From assembly GCA_027563935.2 (NCBI GenBank), contig CM050450.1, forward strand, positions 92,378,439 to 92,442,438: a stretch of 64,000 nt of DNA, written 5' to 3'. Numbering within the stretch: position 1 is the stretch's first letter; every line of letters begins with the position of its first letter. A program made the position numbers and the translations under genes. Positions 23,994-35,202 of this stretch are shown one piece after another. This stretch comes from Costus lasius (lineage: Eukaryota; Streptophyta; Magnoliopsida; Zingiberales; Costaceae). Under the pieces are notes generated by a model that saw nothing but the letters and a program-made list of their open reading frames with translations, made no database searches and was not told the origin of the DNA.

Positions 23994-25879
23994 TGTTAGG
24001 AAACCCCGGGGATTTAAATCTTTTACAGACAAGCACAGCGGAAGCAATCCCCAAAACAGGCCAGTCCCAAAAACCCAGAAGATCGAGTCTTGCGAGGGAA
24101 TCGACACGGTGAGTAGGAGATGATACCTTGATGCAAATTAAGTGATGCGATGCAGGCGCCCAAATGTGCGCCCTCTGCAGTCTCGCACACAGCCGAACCT
24201 CGAATCCTCTTCTTCCATGCCCGGTACTAGCCTCGGGAAGAAGATCCACTCCTTTGGGAGACTTCCTCAATCACTTGCACCAACTCCAGAGGAGATGCCA
24301 TGGAGAGGAGGTGGAGCTTCATCGGAGTCCAACTCTTGAAGCACTCCACCAAGATCCGAATCGGAATCAACCGAAGCCAAAGTCCAACTTTGGAGAGGAG
24401 GGCGCCAAGGAATTTCCAAAGTTCCGAACTCACTAAAGGGAAGAGGAGAGGCAATGGGCGAACATCCCTCTCCCTCTTTCTAGGAGTGGCGACAAGGGGA
24501 CAAAGGGGGCAAGAGTTCAAGAGTTGCGACGAGGGGGGGAGGAAGGGGGTTTATATACCCATGAATAGGTGCACCTCTTCACTAGTGAAGAGGAACACCT
24601 CTTCATGAAGAGACACACCTCTTCAAGAGGTAAAACCCATTTCGCCCACTCCAAGTGCCATGCGCCCAAGTACATTCACCCACTCCAAGTGAGAAGCTCC
24701 AAGCTTCTCACCTTAAGAAGATGTCCAACTTGGATTTGTCCACCTCAAGGAAATGCGCCAAGCTCACTCCAAGTAGCTTGCACCATTCCATTTGGCCCAT
24801 TGGCCCAAATGGCTTATTGAGCTCATTTGGCCTATTAGCCCAACTTGGTCTATTGGACCCATTTGGCCCAAATGGCCCATTGGGCCCATTTGGCCTTCTA
24901 GTCCCAAAAACAAGTTAGCTCCAAATGATTCCTTTCATCTCATCTAGCACAGTGGTGCAGATGGATTCTCCCAAACAGATCTGAGTTATCCAATAACTCA
25001 ATCAATAGGTTACCCGATCAATACGAGAACCCGAGTTTCAAGTTGTGCGACCCTGTAGGTTCCTCAGACGTTGGCACTGATTAACCGAGTCATCACAAGC
25101 AGTGATTGGCACCTAGCAGTGCATCGCTGCTACCCAAGTCATCGGAATGGATATCAACATCGACATTCCCATCATCGCAACAAGGTACCGATGCATTACA
25201 GTCTCTTTGCTAAACTGATATCCGATTGGACAAAGTGCGTCACCACTTTGTTTTCACCCAATCTCATGGTCATGACTAGATCAGGCTTTCACCTAGGTAT
25301 GGCCATACACTCTCAGTCATGCAACCATAGGGGGGCCCCGTAGATATCAAGCTTCACGTAGGAAGCGGCAAATCCTATATCTATCCATTGATCTTCTCAT
25401 ATGGGTCGTGACACACCCAATGACAACCGTTATGACCTCCTTGCTACGGCGAGGCATTAGGTTGTATCAAAGCATGCCCCTAACCATATAGAAGAGTCAA
25501 TGACCTCAAGTCAAGGGATCAATGCATCTCCTGTCACATGTGAGCTTAACTCATGACACCAAGTTAAAGCCTCATAGCGGGTCGGTCCAGTATATCCACC
25601 ACTGATATACCCATATGCCTGCGTTAGCACCCCGTACGTAACCAGCCCATATACCAGTCTCACATGTACCAGAGCTGTCCCTTATCCACTCAGGTACTCG
25701 ACTGGGGACACACCGTTTGAGCACATATACAATCTGTCTCCAGGGACATTATTATCCATGTACATAATCACAGATGTAAACATAGCATAATAACGACAAT
25801 GCTAGAATGATATATTAAATATCAATGTCAAGTAGTACAAGATGGACCAACAACGGGTCCAAGGGCATATACACCAACA
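23994..25879 (-). repeat. 5' LTR of element B (1886 bp)
   Basis: On the minus strand it starts TGTTGGTGTATATGCCC at 25879 and ends GGTTTCCTAACA at 23994, with TG..CA ends. It shares with the A/C/F LTRs the palindrome GTATGGCCATAC (25297-25308) and the block GGGTCGCACAA. It has a TATATAAA box with three palindromes upstream, and a GGCC-rich stretch with repeated TTTGGCCCA at about 24785-24900. Confidence 0.9.
24550..24631 (-). promoter_or_regulatory. TATA box and palindrome array in B LTR
   Basis: Minus strand TATATAAA lies at 24550-24557. Upstream of it on that strand are three palindromes sharing CCTCTTCA: 24574-24593 (perfect, 20 bp), 24599-24612 (CTCTTCATGAAGAG, perfect) and 24617-24631 (ACCTCTT-C-AAGAGGT). 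The layout suggests a promoter with repeated dimer-binding sites. The binding factor is unknown. Confidence 0.5.
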
Positions 25880-26599
25880 CTTATGGAATATTAGAGAATA
25901 AAATGGATGAGAATTGGGTCTTGTCATTTGCATCGTTATCCCTCTAGCCACCTTGCATTCCTTTGGCAACCTCATATTCTTTTTTATCCTCTTCTACTGT
26001 TATGTGCTTCAAGCTTGCTTTCCTCTGATGGCTTCGCATTTCTCTATCGCCCACATATTTCTTCTTTGTGAGCCTCAATCCTACTTTCCTTCAACTTCTC
26101 CTCTCCCAACCTTCAAGCTTCCTTCCCTTGTGTCCCATTTATTCTTCTCTTCTCCACCCTTCTGTTCTCCCATTTCTTCTCCTCTTCTTTGCCCTCCATT
26201 GCCGAGCTCTACTTCATTTTCAGCCCCCATCACCACCTTCTTGCCTTTCCTCTTCCTTAACATTGTCACTTGCTCCATTCATGCCCAATGTTGATGGAGG
26301 ACAGATTTTTTAGGGTTCCTAAAGTTCAGTCCAAAGTTCCTAGATTGTCCTATGGTATGTAGCTCCCAACATAACAACTCAAAACAAGAAAATATGTGCA
26401 AAGGGAAATGACCAATAAACATGAAAACAAAAAGGAAGAAGGCGAAGGATGTCACCTATGGCCCCTTTAGGGAAGGGGCCTAACCCCTTTCTTTGTCCAC
26501 GCTCCCAGATTATGGCGATGAGGCTTAGAAAAGAGTTTATATAAACATCCTACAATCTTATCAAATGGAGCAAAGGGTGTTAGTTTAGAATACAAATTC
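25880..26599. other. Unassigned non-coding stretch left of element D
   Basis: About 720 bp between the B LTR and element D. It includes a pyrimidine-rich tract (about 26085-26240) and, near 26538-26548, a TATATAAA-like sequence on the minus strand. Before D inserted it was contiguous with 33157 onward, so it may be the 3' LTR or flank of the minus-strand chromovirus. An open frame at 25914-26294 is low-complexity and looks spurious. Confidence 0.4.
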
Positions 26600-28304
26600 T
26601 GTTGGGGTATGCCCTTCAGGCTAATGTTTGAAGCCTTGGGATTATTTCAGTATCATGTATAAACTCTATGTTTATAAAGGCAATGGTTGTTATTCAGGTT
26701 GTTATATCATCTGCTGCAATATGTATACTTCTGAATAATGTCTCAATGCTGTTCAGCTTGGCTGACATGCAGTATTGTCCTTAGTCGAGATATCTTGGTG
26801 AACATGAGACAGCCTTGATATGATTGAGACTAATATGTGTTCTAATCTTATAGGATGCTTCGAGCGTGGAATAAGATGTAGACTCATGGGTACATTGGAT
26901 GTACTGGACAGACCCTACTAGGATATTCAATTGCTTGTCACAATCTGAATAATCCTTGTATGCAAACAAGTGGCATATTTCCTCTGACTTGAGATCACTT
27001 GTGTTTCTAAATGATGATTGGCATTGTTTTGAGGTAGTTTAATATCATTTGAAACATAATGGTTATAGACTATCTTGGATGATGAGCATGAGTCATGTTA
27101 GGGCACTAGTGATAGATATAGGATTGCCGTCTCCTTGTTTGGAGTGTGATGTTCTATTGGGGCCCCCTGGATGAGATGATTGAGAAAGTGTATGGCCATA
27201 CCCAGATGACTATGTCTCATCTGATCTAATCATTCTCATCATATTGGAATTACAGGCTTGACACGCTTGTCCAATAAGAACATCCAGTGGCAAAGGAAAC
27301 ACATATGTCAAGTGACTTGTGTTCACACTTGTGCTGTGGTTTGGGTGTAGTCTTGGAAGACTCTTTCCTTTCTATCGGGAGACAGTGATGTGTTGCTAGA
27401 TACCCCTCACTGATCGTGATAACATAAGTTATCGTTACCGACATTTAAAGGAAACCCTTAGGGTCGCACAATTTGATGATATGGCTTACTTAAGTCAGAT
27501 CGTGTGGACTGAATTATTTTGGTTCAGTTTAAAGGGATTTAAACTCTGATTGTAAGTGAGATCTGGTCTAATCATGTTTGATTGATTAGGGCTTGAGATC
27601 GGTAAGCTTCGATCGAGAGATTGGATGCTAGATCGGTGAGATCAAGAGCATCAAGAGATGAATGGTCAGATCTTGAGCCTTTTGGTTTAATATGATCTGG
27701 ATCCAGGCTTGGTCTAATTTGGTCCTTGAACCAAATTTAATTGAACCGGCTCATCACATGAGCGCATGGTTCAAAGGGGAAGAAGTGGTGATCGGTTCAC
27801 TTGGAGTGAATGCATGAACGTTAAGTGCTTTCTATATTTGGAAGTTGGCGTTCCAAATTAGATGCACGCCTCCACGTTCAAGGGGAACGTTTTTGTCTCC
27901 TCGCCCACTTTCTTCTCTCGCTATCTCTCTTCCTCTAGAGGCATTCATTCTCGTGTGGAGAAGTCTTGACGCTCAAGGAGAGGTCTCGGCCAAGCAATCA
28001 AGTCATCTCATCCCTTCCATTCGACAAGGATTCTTGGAGAACTTTGCTAGCACAAAGATCAACAAGGAGTAGGCGATCACATCTTGTGTGCGCATCTTTT
28101 GGAGGAGATCCCTTTCGATCTCTGCTTCCAAGGCGCCATCCAAAGCAATGGCGATGGTATGACTCCTTTTCGATGTATACATGTTTTAGTTGATCATATG
28201 ACATACATGCTATCGATCTAGAAGCCCTAGCTTCCACTATGCAAATTTTATATGCGCCTATTTAGGGTTTCGCCCCCCCCCCCTTGGCTTTAGGGGACCT
28301 TTCA
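26600..28304 (+). repeat. 5' LTR of element D (1705 bp)
   Basis: It starts TGTTGGGGTATGCCC and ends GACCTTTCA. It has a long C-run near 28272-28283 as part of the terminal C-run/G-run hairpin. It nearly matches 31466-33151. Confidence 0.95.
28148..28156 (+). other. Candidate LTR mini-exon of element D (start codon)
   Basis: ATG GCG ATG is followed by GTATGA. It is in phase with gag through the acceptor at 30130/30131. D lacks the usual gag ATG. Confidence 0.58.
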
Positions 28305-28306
28305 AT

Positions 28307-28318
28307 TGGTATCAGAGC
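28307..28318 (+). other. Primer-binding site of element D (tRNA-iMet)
   Basis: TGGTATCAGAGC, two bases after the LTR end. Confidence 0.93.
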
Positions 28319-29613
28319 AAGGTTTGTATGTTCGTATGATTGCTATTGTGTGATCCTTGTTTGCTCAAATGTTTAGATCTAAAGGTTACATGCGAAACTA
28401 CATAATATGCGAAAATTGTTCATGTTGGTTGGCGAAAATACATGCTTATCTTAGATGTATTCTTTCTCCTTCGCGCATGTATGTTGTTTGGCGCATCTTG
28501 TTGTTTTTATAAAAACTTCTCTTGCGCGCATACACTAGATCTAAGTGGCACCTACTTGAAAAACTTAGACGGGTTATTAGGGTTGAAGTCATCGTCTAGT
28601 TAAGATCCAATTAGTCTGATCAGACCATCTGACAGCCTAGATGGGTCGACCAGATGGCACCTGTGCGCAAGCAAGAGGTGGCTATAGGTCGACTGCGGAC
28701 AGGCGTGTAGCGATGTCTGGTTGAGACAACCAGTGAACGTGCATGAGTTAGGCCCGGGGTCACACCTGCTTGCCAGAACTCATGAGGGTCGTTCAGCCCT
28801 TGGCGCATGCATGGTTGACCATTAGGTCAGTTCAAGTCAGTTACGACTTGGTGCATGCAAGGGCAGTGGATCTGACTAGGTATGATGAGTGGATCCCTAT
28901 TAATGGACCGTTGTAAGGTAGTAGGGCTAATAAGGAAAATAAAAAATTGATGCCAATGGGTTTTCGAAAATTTTATTTTCTGGTTTGGATCACATGTTGA
29001 ATGTATACCATATTGCTTGTTTATTTAATCTTATGTGGGCTGCATATTTAATGTGTGCTGTGCTGGGGCCTGCGTGCCTGGATTAAAATTGTAAATTAAT
29101 ATTTATTGTGATATGCGCATCACATTTTAATTAATTTATAAAGTGTAATTGACCTGCGTGTCATTCATGTCTAGATAGATTAAATTGTATTTTAATCAGA
29201 CATGAGCACAGAGCACACTTGGCAGAGGCGCATGCAGCAGAGGCTTGACCAGGTGGGAGGTCTAGAGTTCGACTCTAGGATAGGCGTATTTACCTGGTGG
29301 GCACACCTGAGCCGCATGGGCGCTTGGGCCCTGATTTGGGCCAGATGAGATGCAAAAGACCCATCAAGAGCTCAAGTGAAGACTTAAGTTTAAATTAAGG
29401 TCTTACCTAGGCTTAATGGGCTTTTACCACATAAGATCATCATGCTTTCATTTATTGTTTAAATAATTAGAACTGCATGATTTAATCTTCTTCTATCACC
29501 ATAGGGTTTGTACGATAGTTAAGAAGATAAAAGGACCGTTAAAATCCAACGTTAAATATCAAGCACGATAGCCTTCTGACGCGAAACCTCACTGTTCTGA
29601 CTATCGTTGGGGC

Positions 29614-29851
29614 CGTGTTGTACCCACTCAGTGGGCACGCCCATCTATCTTCAGACGGTGTGTGATTACACCTGCGTGTTACAGAGAAGGGATTTATCGC
29701 TTCTCGTTGCTCAGCATAGCACGTGGTGGTCCAGGCAGTAGGTCAGGTCAGCTTGACCATGTAGGCTACATATTGAGCATATGGTAGCCATATGGAGGCA
29801 GCCATCTGTGGGATCAGAGACTGTGTTGTACCAACTCAGTTGGCACAGTCT
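29614..29851 (+). promoter_or_regulatory. Paired leader hairpins of element D
   Basis: Hairpin 1 at 29614-29639 has CGTG/CACG and CCCA/TGGG stems. Hairpin 2 at 29818-29851 has AGACTGTG/CACAGTCT and CCAA/TTGG stems. Bulge TTGTA and loop CTCAG occur in both. Confidence 0.65.
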
Positions 29852-30130
29852 GCTGGATTGCCCAGATGATGGGGAATCGCACGGGTTGGCGATTGGCAGG
29901 GATTGCCTACCAGAAATTAGTGCTTGTACTCTCTGTGCATCTTATCTCGCCTGAGCGGGACGCGGAGACCAAGTATGAAATCTGGATCCCATCTCACTAA
30001 AAGAGTTTTACTCTTTCGGACTGTTTTACTGGATTTTTCAGTCAGATAAAATAGTGAGAAAAGAATCATTCTTAAGTCCTGAATTGATTCTAACATTGAT
30101 ACTGACCTTGCTGTTCTTGCAATGTTGTAG

Positions 30131-31477
30131 ATTACTGCAGCAACGAACACCACAGCGTTCAATGTGCGATCCCTACTGGAAAGGGAGAAGTTTGCTGGAC
30201 CAAACTTCTCAGACTGGTACGGACACCTTAAGATTATTCTTAAGGCTGAGAGGAAACTGTATGTCCTCGAGACGGCTATACCGCCTCAACCCGCTCCGAA
30301 CGCCGCAAGGGCGGTTCGGGAAGCTTATGAAAAGCACGTCAACGATAGCATTGATGTCGCTTGCCTGATGCTAGCGTCTATGACGCCACAGCTGCAGCGT
30401 CAACATGAAGATTTATCTGCTATTGAAATAATAGCAAATATCAAGTTGTTGTATGCTGCACAGGCAAGGACTGAACGCTACAATTTGACTAAACTTTTCT
30501 TTCAGAGCAAACTGGCTGAAGGGAGTCCAGTGGGAGCTCACGTACTCAAGATGATTGGGTACAAGGAGGCTCTAGAGAAACTGGGACACACCATCAATCA
30601 GGAGCTTGTTGTAGACATCATTCTTCAGTCTCTCCTGGCTTCTTTTGATCCGTTCATCATTAATTTTAATATGAACAAGATCGACTGTACGCCGGCAGAG
30701 TTACTGAACATGCTCTTGACTACTGAGCAGACTCAGTCTCGTGAGAAGGGAACGCCTTCATCCTCTGTCCTAATGGTTCCTTCTAGGAACAAGAAGAAGG
30801 GGAAGAAGGGCAAAGCCCCTGTCAAGAGCTACAACAAGGCTCTAAAGCAAAAGATAAAGCGATCAAAGGAATACAGATGTTTCCATTGTGGCCAGTTAGG
30901 TCACTGGAAAAAGGACTGTAAAGCGCTCCAAGGAGACAAGAAGGGAAGTAAGCCTTTCGCTTCTGGCTCAGATATTTATGTGACTGAAGTCATGGTATCT
31001 TCTTCTTCTATTTCATGGGTGTTGGACACTGCATGTGGAGTTCACATTTGTTCAAATCTACAGGAACTCAAGAGAAGAACACAGGTGGGACAGCATGAGG
31101 TGGACCTACGAGTTGGAAAAGGGGCACGGGTTGCTGCTGTTGCTGTAGGAGAATATCACATCTCATTACCATCTGGTCTTGTATTAGAACTGGACAATTG
31201 TTATTTTGTACCAAGCATAACCAAGAATATTATCTTTATTCCTGCTCTTGTCAGGAAAGGGTTTTCCTTTGAATGCAAATTTTCAAAGTGTTACATTTCT
31301 TTTGATAATATTGTTTATGCTACTGGGTCAATTACCAATGGGTTATTCATGTTGGACATGGAATGTTCAATACAACAGATTGATATTAAGAAAGCCAAGT
31401 ATGCTGATGACAGCACCTTGCTATGGCATAGTCGTTTAGGCCATATTAACAGGAAGCGCATTAAGGCTAATGTTTGA
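30131..31477 (+). pseudogene. Truncated gag-pol of element D (gag, protease, start of integrase)
   Basis: The frame is open from the predicted splice acceptor through gag, an intact CCHC knuckle, the protease D-T-A motif and the W-H-S-R-L-G-H integrase zinc motif. It then runs into LTR sequence and stops at 31477. The position of the gag ATG reads ACA, so no local ATG start exists. Compared with F there is a short insertion before the basic SRNKKKGKKG stretch. Integrase core, RT and RNase H are deleted, so any activity would need enzymes supplied by another copy. Confidence 0.92.
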
Positions 31478-33151
31478 AGCCTTGGGATTATTTCAGTATC
31501 ATGTATAAACTCTATGTTTATAAAGGCAATGGTTGTTATTCAGGTTGTTACATCATCTGCTGCAATATGTATACTTCTGAATAATGTCTCAATGCTGTTC
31601 AGCTTGGCTGACATGCAGTATTGTCCTTAGTCGAGATATCTTGGTGAACATGAGACAGCCTTGATATGATTGAGACTAATATGTGTTCTAATCTTATAGG
31701 ATGCTTCGAGCGTGGAATAAGATGTAGACTCATGGGTACATTGGATGTACTGGACAGACCCTACTAGGATATTCAATTGCTTGTCACAATCTGAATAATC
31801 CTTGTATGCAAACAAGTGGCATATTTCCTCTGACTTGAGATCACTTGTGTTTCTAAATGATGATTGGCATTGTTTTGAGGTAGTTTTATATCATTTGAAA
31901 CATAATGGTTATAGACTATCTTGGATGATGAGCATGAGTCATGTTAGGGCACTAGTGATAGATATAGGATTGTCGTCTCCTTGTTTGGAGTGTGATGTTC
32001 TATTGGGGCCCCCTGGATGAGATGATTGAGAAAGTGTATGGCCATACCCAGATGACTATGTCTCATCTGATCTAATCATTCTCATCATATTGGAATTACA
32101 GGCTTGACACGCTTGTCCAATAAGAACATCCAGTGGCAAAGGAAACACATATGTCAAGTGACTTGTGTTCACACTTGTGCTGTGGTTTGGGTGTAGTCTT
32201 GGAAGACTCTTCCCTTTCTATCGGGAGACAGTGATGTGTTGCTAGATACCCCTCACTGATCGTGATAACGTAAATTATCGTTACCGACATTTAAAGGAAA
32301 CCCTTAGGGTCGCACAATTTGATGATATGGCTTACTTAAGTCAGATCGTGTGGACTGAATTATTTTGGTTCAGTTTAAAGGGATTTAAACTCTGATTGTA
32401 AGTGAGATCTGGTCTGATCATGTTTGATTGATTAGGGCTTGAGATCGGTAAGCTTCGATCGAGAGATTGGATGCTAGATCGGTGAGATCAAGAGCATCAA
32501 GAGATGAATGGTCAGATCTTGAGCCTTTTGGTTTAATATGATCTGGATCCAGGCTTGGTCTAATTTGGTCCTTGAACCAAATTTAATTGAACCGGCTCAT
32601 CACATGAGCGCATGGTTCAAAGGGGAAGAAGTGGGGATCGGTTCACTTGGAGTGAATGCATGAACGTTAAGTGCTTTCTATATTTGGAAGTTGGCGTTCC
32701 AAATTAGATGCACGCCTCCACGTTCAAGGGGAACGTTTTTGTCTCCTCGCCCACTTTCTTCTCTCGCTATCCCTCTTCCTCTAGAGGCATTCATTCTCGT
32801 GTGGAGAAGTCTTGACGCTCAAGGAGAGGTCTCGGCCAAGCAATCAAGTCATCTCATCCCTTCCATTCGACAAGGATTCTTGGAGAACTTTGCTAGCACA
32901 AAGATCAACAAGGAGTAGGCGATCACATCTTGTGTGCGCATCTTTTGGAGGAGATCCCTTTCGATCTCCGCTTCCAAGGCGCCATCCAAAGCAATGGCGA
33001 TGGTATGACTCCTTTTCGATGTATACATGTTTTAGTTGATCATATGACATACATGCTATCGATCTAGAAGCCCTAGCTTCCGCTATGCAAATTTTATATG
33101 CGCCTATTCAGGGTTTCGCCCCCCCCCCCCTTGGCTTTAGGGGACCTTTCA
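31466..33151 (+). repeat. 3' LTR of element D, first bases missing
   Basis: It begins at GCTAATGTTTGAAGCC, after the shared junction bases TTAAG (31461-31465), and ends GACCTTTCA. AATTC follows. Confidence 0.94.
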
Positions 33152-33424
33152 AATTCCAAACACCCAAAACTAACAAAGGGGTCCTTATAGGGGGGTCTTG
33201 ATCAATGCTTCAAATGCTCCTCTTTGACTTGTAAGAGATGTGGAAGGAGATCACCTTGAAGACTTGAGGACGCCAAGGCTCAAGTGGACTCGAAAGAAAG
33301 CAGAAGATCAGCATGGAAAGCTCCACACTCGGCAAGGAAGAATTACTCCAATACACTCTCGGCTATGGAAGGAACACAAGAACACAAGACTCAATCTTTT
33401 ATTTTTTTTTTCATAGAATATGCG
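33152..33424 (-). other. Non-coding flank, probable 3' region of the chromovirus
   Basis: It lies between the D target duplication and the end of the chromovirus pol remnant. It has a T-run on the plus strand near 33403-33412. I see no gene. It was contiguous with 26599 before D inserted. Confidence 0.4.
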
Positions 33425-34983
33425 CTTGGATCATCATAGTACCTTGGACGCTCCTGCATTAGCTTTCTTGGGGGTGAGAGGATTCTCCTCCGGAGAATGT
33501 AATTTGAAAAGTTGTAGCATATCCGAAACAAGGAGTTGTACTTCTGCCTCAGGCATCTAATTCTCAGTGTGATATGTCCATTGTATCAAATAGTATTTCT
33601 GTATTCCCTGATTTGTCAACCACTGCTGCTCTTCCAGTATGGTGTTGACTTCCTTGGCTGTCTTTGTTGGTACTTCGATCGGTAGGGGTTCCTTTAGAGT
33701 GTGAGATCTTCCACATTCACCGTGGGGTGAATATCCAAAGCTGCTAGTAAGTCTAAAGTTTTTGCATTATCATTGACTTTCTTCTTGATTCTGAAGTGTC
33801 CCATGCCTCTTGCTTGCAGTTTGTGGTTCCCCCCTTGGAGCCGCTCCTTCCTGTTCCTAAAATGACCAAATCTCCCTCTTTGAAAGATACCTATCTTCTA
33901 TGCCCATTAGCAGCAGTTTGATATTTCAATGTAATATTAGCTATATGCTCTTTGATCTCATTATGTATTTTCAGAATGTGTTGTGCAAATGTCAACGCAG
34001 ATTGTGATGTTTTGAATAGAGTGGGGAGAGGGGCTAGATCAATGGGCTTTCTAGGCTGATACCCTATATTGATTTGAAAAGGACTATGTCTGGTGGTCCG
34101 ATTGATAGTGCTGTTAAAGGAAAATTCAGCTGTGGGCAAGAGTTTGTCCCAATTCCCGGGGTGCTTCCCCAAAAGACACCTAAGAATATTACCAAGAGAT
34201 CTATTAACCACCTTAGTTTGGCCATCAGATTGAAGGTGATAGGCTGTGGAAAATTTTAGCTTGGTTCCTAATAATTTCCATAGAGTCATCCAAAAATGGC
34301 TAACAAATTTTGTGTCTCTATCTGAAACAATAGTGAGAGGCAAGCCATGTAAGCGAACCACCTTCTTAAAAAAAAGATGTGCAACATGGGAAGCATCGGT
34401 GGTTTTGCTACAAGGAATAAAATGTGCCATCTTGGAAAATCTATCCACCACTACAAAAATAGAATCATGATGAGAGCTAGTGCATGGTAGTCCTATCACA
34501 AAATCCATGCTCAAATCCTGCTAGTGTCCTACATGTATGGGCAGTGGCGTATAGAGGCTTGTATTATGCTTTTGGGTCTTAGAGACTTGACAGGTCATAT
34601 AATGTTCCACCATCCTAGCTACATCTCTCCCTAAAGAAGGCCAATAGAATCTCTGTTCAACCAGGGCCTAGGTCTTATCTCTACCATGGTGGTATGCCGC
34701 CCCTCCTCCATGTATCTCCCAAGCCAAGAAATCGCTCATGGAGGTCTTAGGTATGCAAAGTCTATTTCCCTTAAGAAGGTACTTATCCTTGATGAAAAAT
34801 TTAGCATGGGTATGAGGATTAATTTCCAAGTCACTATAGAACTTACCTAAATTAGGGCAAGCAGAATATTCCTCTCTTAATCGCTTAAAACCATTAACAA
34901 TGACCCTTAAAGTGTCCAATAGCAAGGTCCGCCTACTCAAGGCATCATCTAACTTGTTTTGTGTCCCAGCCATATGCTTAAGC
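33425..34983 (-). pseudogene. Ty3/gypsy chromovirus pol remnant (RNase H end, integrase, chromodomain)
   Basis: Minus strand, in order: the RNase H carboxy end with the D-A-L-S-R-R motif (34905-34973); the integrase zinc region (about 34530-34780); the integrase core (33891-34514) with M-D-F-V-I-G-L-P and S-D-R-D-T-K-F; the GPY/F-like carboxy domain (about 33690-33890); and a chromodomain (about 33554-33660). It is broken by a TAG at 33891-33893, a frameshift near 33860 and a stop after the E-D-L-T-L motif. The integrase catalytic glutamate in the S-D-G-Q-T-E motif is lysine. The RNase H upstream part lies at 45783-45937, separated by solo LTR S and element F. Confidence 0.9.
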
Positions 34984-35202
34984 TGTTGGGGTATGCCCTT
35001 AAGGCTAATGTTTGAGGCCTTGGGATTCCATGAGTATCGTGTATATATAAACTCTTTTGTTTATAAAGGCAATGGTTGTTATTCAGGTTGTTACATTGTC
35101 TGCTGTAATAAGTGTACTTCTGAATAATGTCTCAAAGCTGTTCAGCTAGGCTGACATGCTATATGTCCTTAGTCGAGATATCTTGGTGAACATGAGACAG
35201 CC
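34984..35202 (+). repeat. Solo LTR S, left part
   Basis: It starts TGTTGGGGTATGCCC and is flanked by TAAGC (34979-34983). It is interrupted after CAGCC at 35198-35202 by element F and continues at 44315. Confidence 0.93.

Larger units (their letters stand above)
22785..25879 (-). mobile_element. Element B: right part with 5' LTR
   Basis: This continues the B leader beyond solo LTR H. The minus strand contains CCTTCTGACGCG, also present at the same leader position in the A/C/F family. A primer-binding site and a complete 1886-bp 5' LTR follow. The outer flank at 25880-25884 is CTTAT; its partner is outside the window. Confidence 0.87.
28157..30130 (+). other. Leader of element D, candidate intron of 1974 bp
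   Basis: It contains the primer-binding site, conserved leader blocks and hairpins. It ends with a CTGAC branch-like motif, a T-rich tract and ATGTTGTAG. Confidence 0.6.
26600..33151 (+). mobile_element. Element D: Ty1/copia with internal deletion
   Basis: It has a 5' LTR (26600-28304), primer-binding site, leader, the 5' third of gag-pol and a 3' LTR. AATTC is duplicated at 26595-26599 and 33152-33156. Pol breaks off in the integrase zinc region at 31460 and runs directly into the 3' LTR, which lacks its first 20 bp or so. About 2.5 kb of pol is missing. Intact target duplications show the deletion came after integration or during reverse transcription. Confidence 0.95.

Noticed and set aside
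25914..26294. Open frame of 126 codons, hydrophobic and serine/proline-rich
   Set aside because: It is low-complexity from a pyrimidine-rich tract, has no recognisable domain, and lies in repeat-derived DNA between two retroelements.
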